Assembly (NCBI RefSeq): GCF_000188695.1 | Contig: NW_004754932.1 | Span: forward strand, 2,148,731-2,171,579 | Source of the DNA: Salpingoeca rosetta | Lineage: Eukaryota; Opisthokonta; Choanoflagellata; Craspedida; Salpingoecidae | Length of the DNA stretch: 22,849 bases | Direction: 5' to 3' | Shown: piece by piece, positions 21,800 through 22,849 of the stretch | How positions within the stretch are numbered: position 1 is the first letter of the stretch | How the letters are laid out: every line of letters starts with the position of its first letter | Notes under the pieces: generated by a model | Told to the model about the DNA's origin: nothing | Seen by the model: only the letters and a program-made list of their open reading frames with translations | The model's database searches: none | Translations under genes and position numbers: made by a program

Positions 21800-22849
21800 C
21801 GTGCGTCTGTCACTGCCTCTCCCTCTGTCGTCATTCTCTGTCTGTGTCTGTGTGTGTGTGTGTGTGTGTCTGTCTGTCTGTCTGCGTCTCTCTGTGTGGA
21901 TACGCAATTGCATGCAGCCATACATGCGTGCGTGTGTTGCTGGTGTCATTTCCCGCTTTCACTCCTCCTTCTGTGTGCTTGCCACGACTTCAACGTGCTC
22001 TGCACCCACCGTCTTGGCCCCCTCCGATGGTGCTCACATATCCATGGCATGCCTGCGCCCCCTCCCCCCCCCCTCTACACGCCCTCCCAGCCAAGAAACA
22101 TGCTGAAGTTGTCTGTGCCGCTGCCAGTAATTGCAGAGGACCGATTGCGCAATCCGCCGCCGCCGCCCACAGCAGCGGAACAGCAGGGAGCGGGAACGCA
22201 CACGAGAGGCGCAGGTGCAGGTGCAGGTGATGGTGGGGATGGAGAGACGTCAGGTGCTGTGGGTCAGCAGCAAGCGGGCCAGGGCGAACCGAAGCAGCAC
22301 GAAGAGGCAACGACAGAGGAGGGTGAAACTGCCCCGAGCAAGCAACCAGGCAAGAGCGTGGCGGCAACTGTACCTCCAGCACCTGAAACAGAGCAGCAGC
22401 ACGGCAATAGTGGTGGCACAGCAGCAGATGTAACGGCCATGGACGAAACACGTGATGAGACCGCCGAGGCAGGGGGGCAGGTGGAGGAAGGCAGCCGCCG
22501 CGAGGACGGTGCAGCAGACGTCCACGATGCACAGGGATCGAGTGCTGAGGCGTTATCCAGCAGCGAAGCAGACGCGAACCCAGCGCCACAGCAGCAACAG
22601 TTGGAGGGGCAGAAGGAAAGAGTGGATGACCAGCAGCGTGGCAAGGCGATGGGGCCGGGTGAAGGTGACCAGGAGACAGCACCACCGGCATCAACCACCA
22701 CAGCAGCATCCAGCGCACTGACGCCCGCGGCCATTGCGCTGTTGTCGACGAAACTGCCACAGACGGACGGCGGTGGTGATGGAGGTCAGGACGGCCCACC
22801 GACCCCGCATGCACACATGGGCGCAACCCGCACACCCTCTACACCAGGC
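18191..22849 (+). CDS. ARID2/Rsc9-like SWI/SNF (PBAF/RSC) subunit with RFX domain, no ARID, 3' end outside window
   Basis: Chromatin remodeller subunit, nuclear, probably DNA-contacting. Exons: 18191-18379, 18642-18902, (18956-19021 optional), 19207-19259, 19437-19569, 19811-19961, 20437-20628, 20782-20847, 21087-21180, 21319-21407, 21568-21713, 22091 to the edge. Every phase joins, giving 711 residues (733 with the optional exon). The start (AAGATGCC) is followed by SGLPNAVDRAFKIL, matching SGLPNELDFAINV just after the ARID in human ARID2. The armadillo-like part continues with LNILRNVALT, LTLLHMVWKHR...ALDVLAALAAQIE, VLLVVLEFFYQM and PLVSF. LTCQWLSKCF, SDMYTRYMAHC and RVFGCLVRKTFP (about 377-440) form the RFX-type winged helix that is diagnostic for ARID2. 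After PRNMLKLSVPLPV comes a disordered tail rich in Gln, Glu, Ala, Gly, Thr through the window end. The zinc fingers of animal ARID2 would be downstream. The best alternative is a fungal-Rsc9-like form. Confidence 0.88.
18439..18536 (+). repeat. TG repeats with two TACATGTTGTCATG blocks
   Basis: Two copies of GTACATGTTGTCATG about 28 bases apart, each followed by TG units, in the first intron of the ARID2-like gene. Confidence 0.9.
18956..19021 (+). other. Possible optional exon of the ARID2-like gene
   Basis: A 66-base segment preceded by ATTAG and followed by GTGCGC, in phase 0 at both ends. It reads as 22 helix-like residues (SIWLLVHNCMLTDIVEH). Including it requires a 53-base intron (18903-18955); skipping it joins 18902 to 19207 in frame. 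Confidence 0.45.
19042..19118 (+). repeat. (CA)38
   Basis: Perfect CA repeat in an ARID2-like gene intron, followed by AACACA-type units. Confidence 0.95.
19355..19435 (+). repeat. AACAC pentanucleotide-type repeat
   Basis: Repeated ACAACACAAC units before the acceptor ACGCAG at 19436. Confidence 0.85.
20029..20287 (+). repeat. (GA)n homopurine tract with GGGA, GT and GACA blocks
   Basis: (GA)n at 20031-20096, then GGGAGGGAGGGA, GT units, a second near-copy of the AGTAAGTGAGTGAGA block, and (GACA)n at 20267-20285. In the ARID2-like gene intron 19962-20436. Confidence 0.9.
20738..20774 (+). repeat. (CCA)12
   Basis: CCA units directly before the acceptor TTGACAG at 20781. Confidence 0.9.
20938..20998 (+). 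repeat. Alternating purine-pyrimidine tract (CA)n-(CG)n
   Basis: CA units run into GCGCGCGCGCGC, then GTGCATATGCACATGTGCACGCACGCAC with almost unbroken purine/pyrimidine alternation. Intron 20848-21086. Confidence 0.9.
21236..21270 (+). repeat. (CA)17
   Basis: Perfect CA repeat in the 21181-21318 intron of the ARID2-like gene. Confidence 0.95.
21727..21895 (+). repeat. TG/TCTG compound repeat
   Basis: Two TG-rich blocks with TCTG units around a pyrimidine-rich centre, in the ARID2-like gene intron 21714-22090. Confidence 0.9.

Noticed and set aside
21990..22835. Minus-strand 281-residue frame
   Set aside because: It is the shadow of the plus-strand Gln/Ala/Glu-rich exon 22091-22849, which continues in frame from the RFX exon and has no stop.

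Overview
The window is eukaryotic nuclear DNA. Four of its five genes are cut into many short exons by GT-AG introns, and nearly every longer intron is filled with (TG)n, (CA)n, (GA)n, (ATG)n or related microsatellites. Coding exons are GC-rich. All gene assignments rest on recognising conserved protein motifs in conceptual translation; no database search was run. The gene set (ciliary kinase CDK20, a GT61-type Golgi glycosyltransferase, an animal-type GMP synthase, RAD54, and an ARID2/Rsc9-like PBAF/RSC subunit with an RFX domain) suggests a flagellated unicellular relative of animals. A choanoflagellate such as Salpingoeca rosetta is my best guess, but that is inference.

Layout: (1) 1-2610, plus strand: 3' two-thirds of a CDK20/CCRK kinase gene that runs off the left edge. 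(2) 2611-3205: convergent intergenic space full of CA/AACA repeats. (3) 3206-5629, minus strand: an intronless type II membrane glycosyltransferase of the GT61/DUF563 type. (4) 5630-5818: a 189-base divergent promoter region. (5) 5819-10956, plus strand: GMP synthase in 16 visible exons, with one further exon apparently lost in a 100-N assembly gap at 10250-10349. (6) 10957-11526: convergent intergenic space. (7) 11527-18057, minus strand: complete RAD54 in 19 exons, about 750 residues, the first exon apparently contributing only the ATG. (8) 18058-18190: a 133-base divergent promoter region. (9) 18191 to the right edge, plus strand: an ARID2/Rsc9-like chromatin remodeller subunit that starts at the armadillo-like region with no ARID in front, contains an RFX-type DNA-binding domain and enters a long disordered acidic/Gln-rich tail that continues past the window.

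The five genes alternate in orientation (+,-,+,-,+), giving two tight head-to-head pairs (glycosyltransferase/GMP synthase and RAD54/ARID2-like) and two tail-to-tail junctions. There is no operon-like unit. The pairing of RAD54 (a recombination motor) with a SWI/SNF-class subunit is the only neighbour relation with an obvious shared theme. I found no tRNA, rRNA, transposon, virus-like element or CRISPR array. I see no new multi-gene system; the more unusual points are splice donors embedded in microsatellites, a possible ATG-only exon, a possible frame-neutral cassette exon, and the missing ARID.
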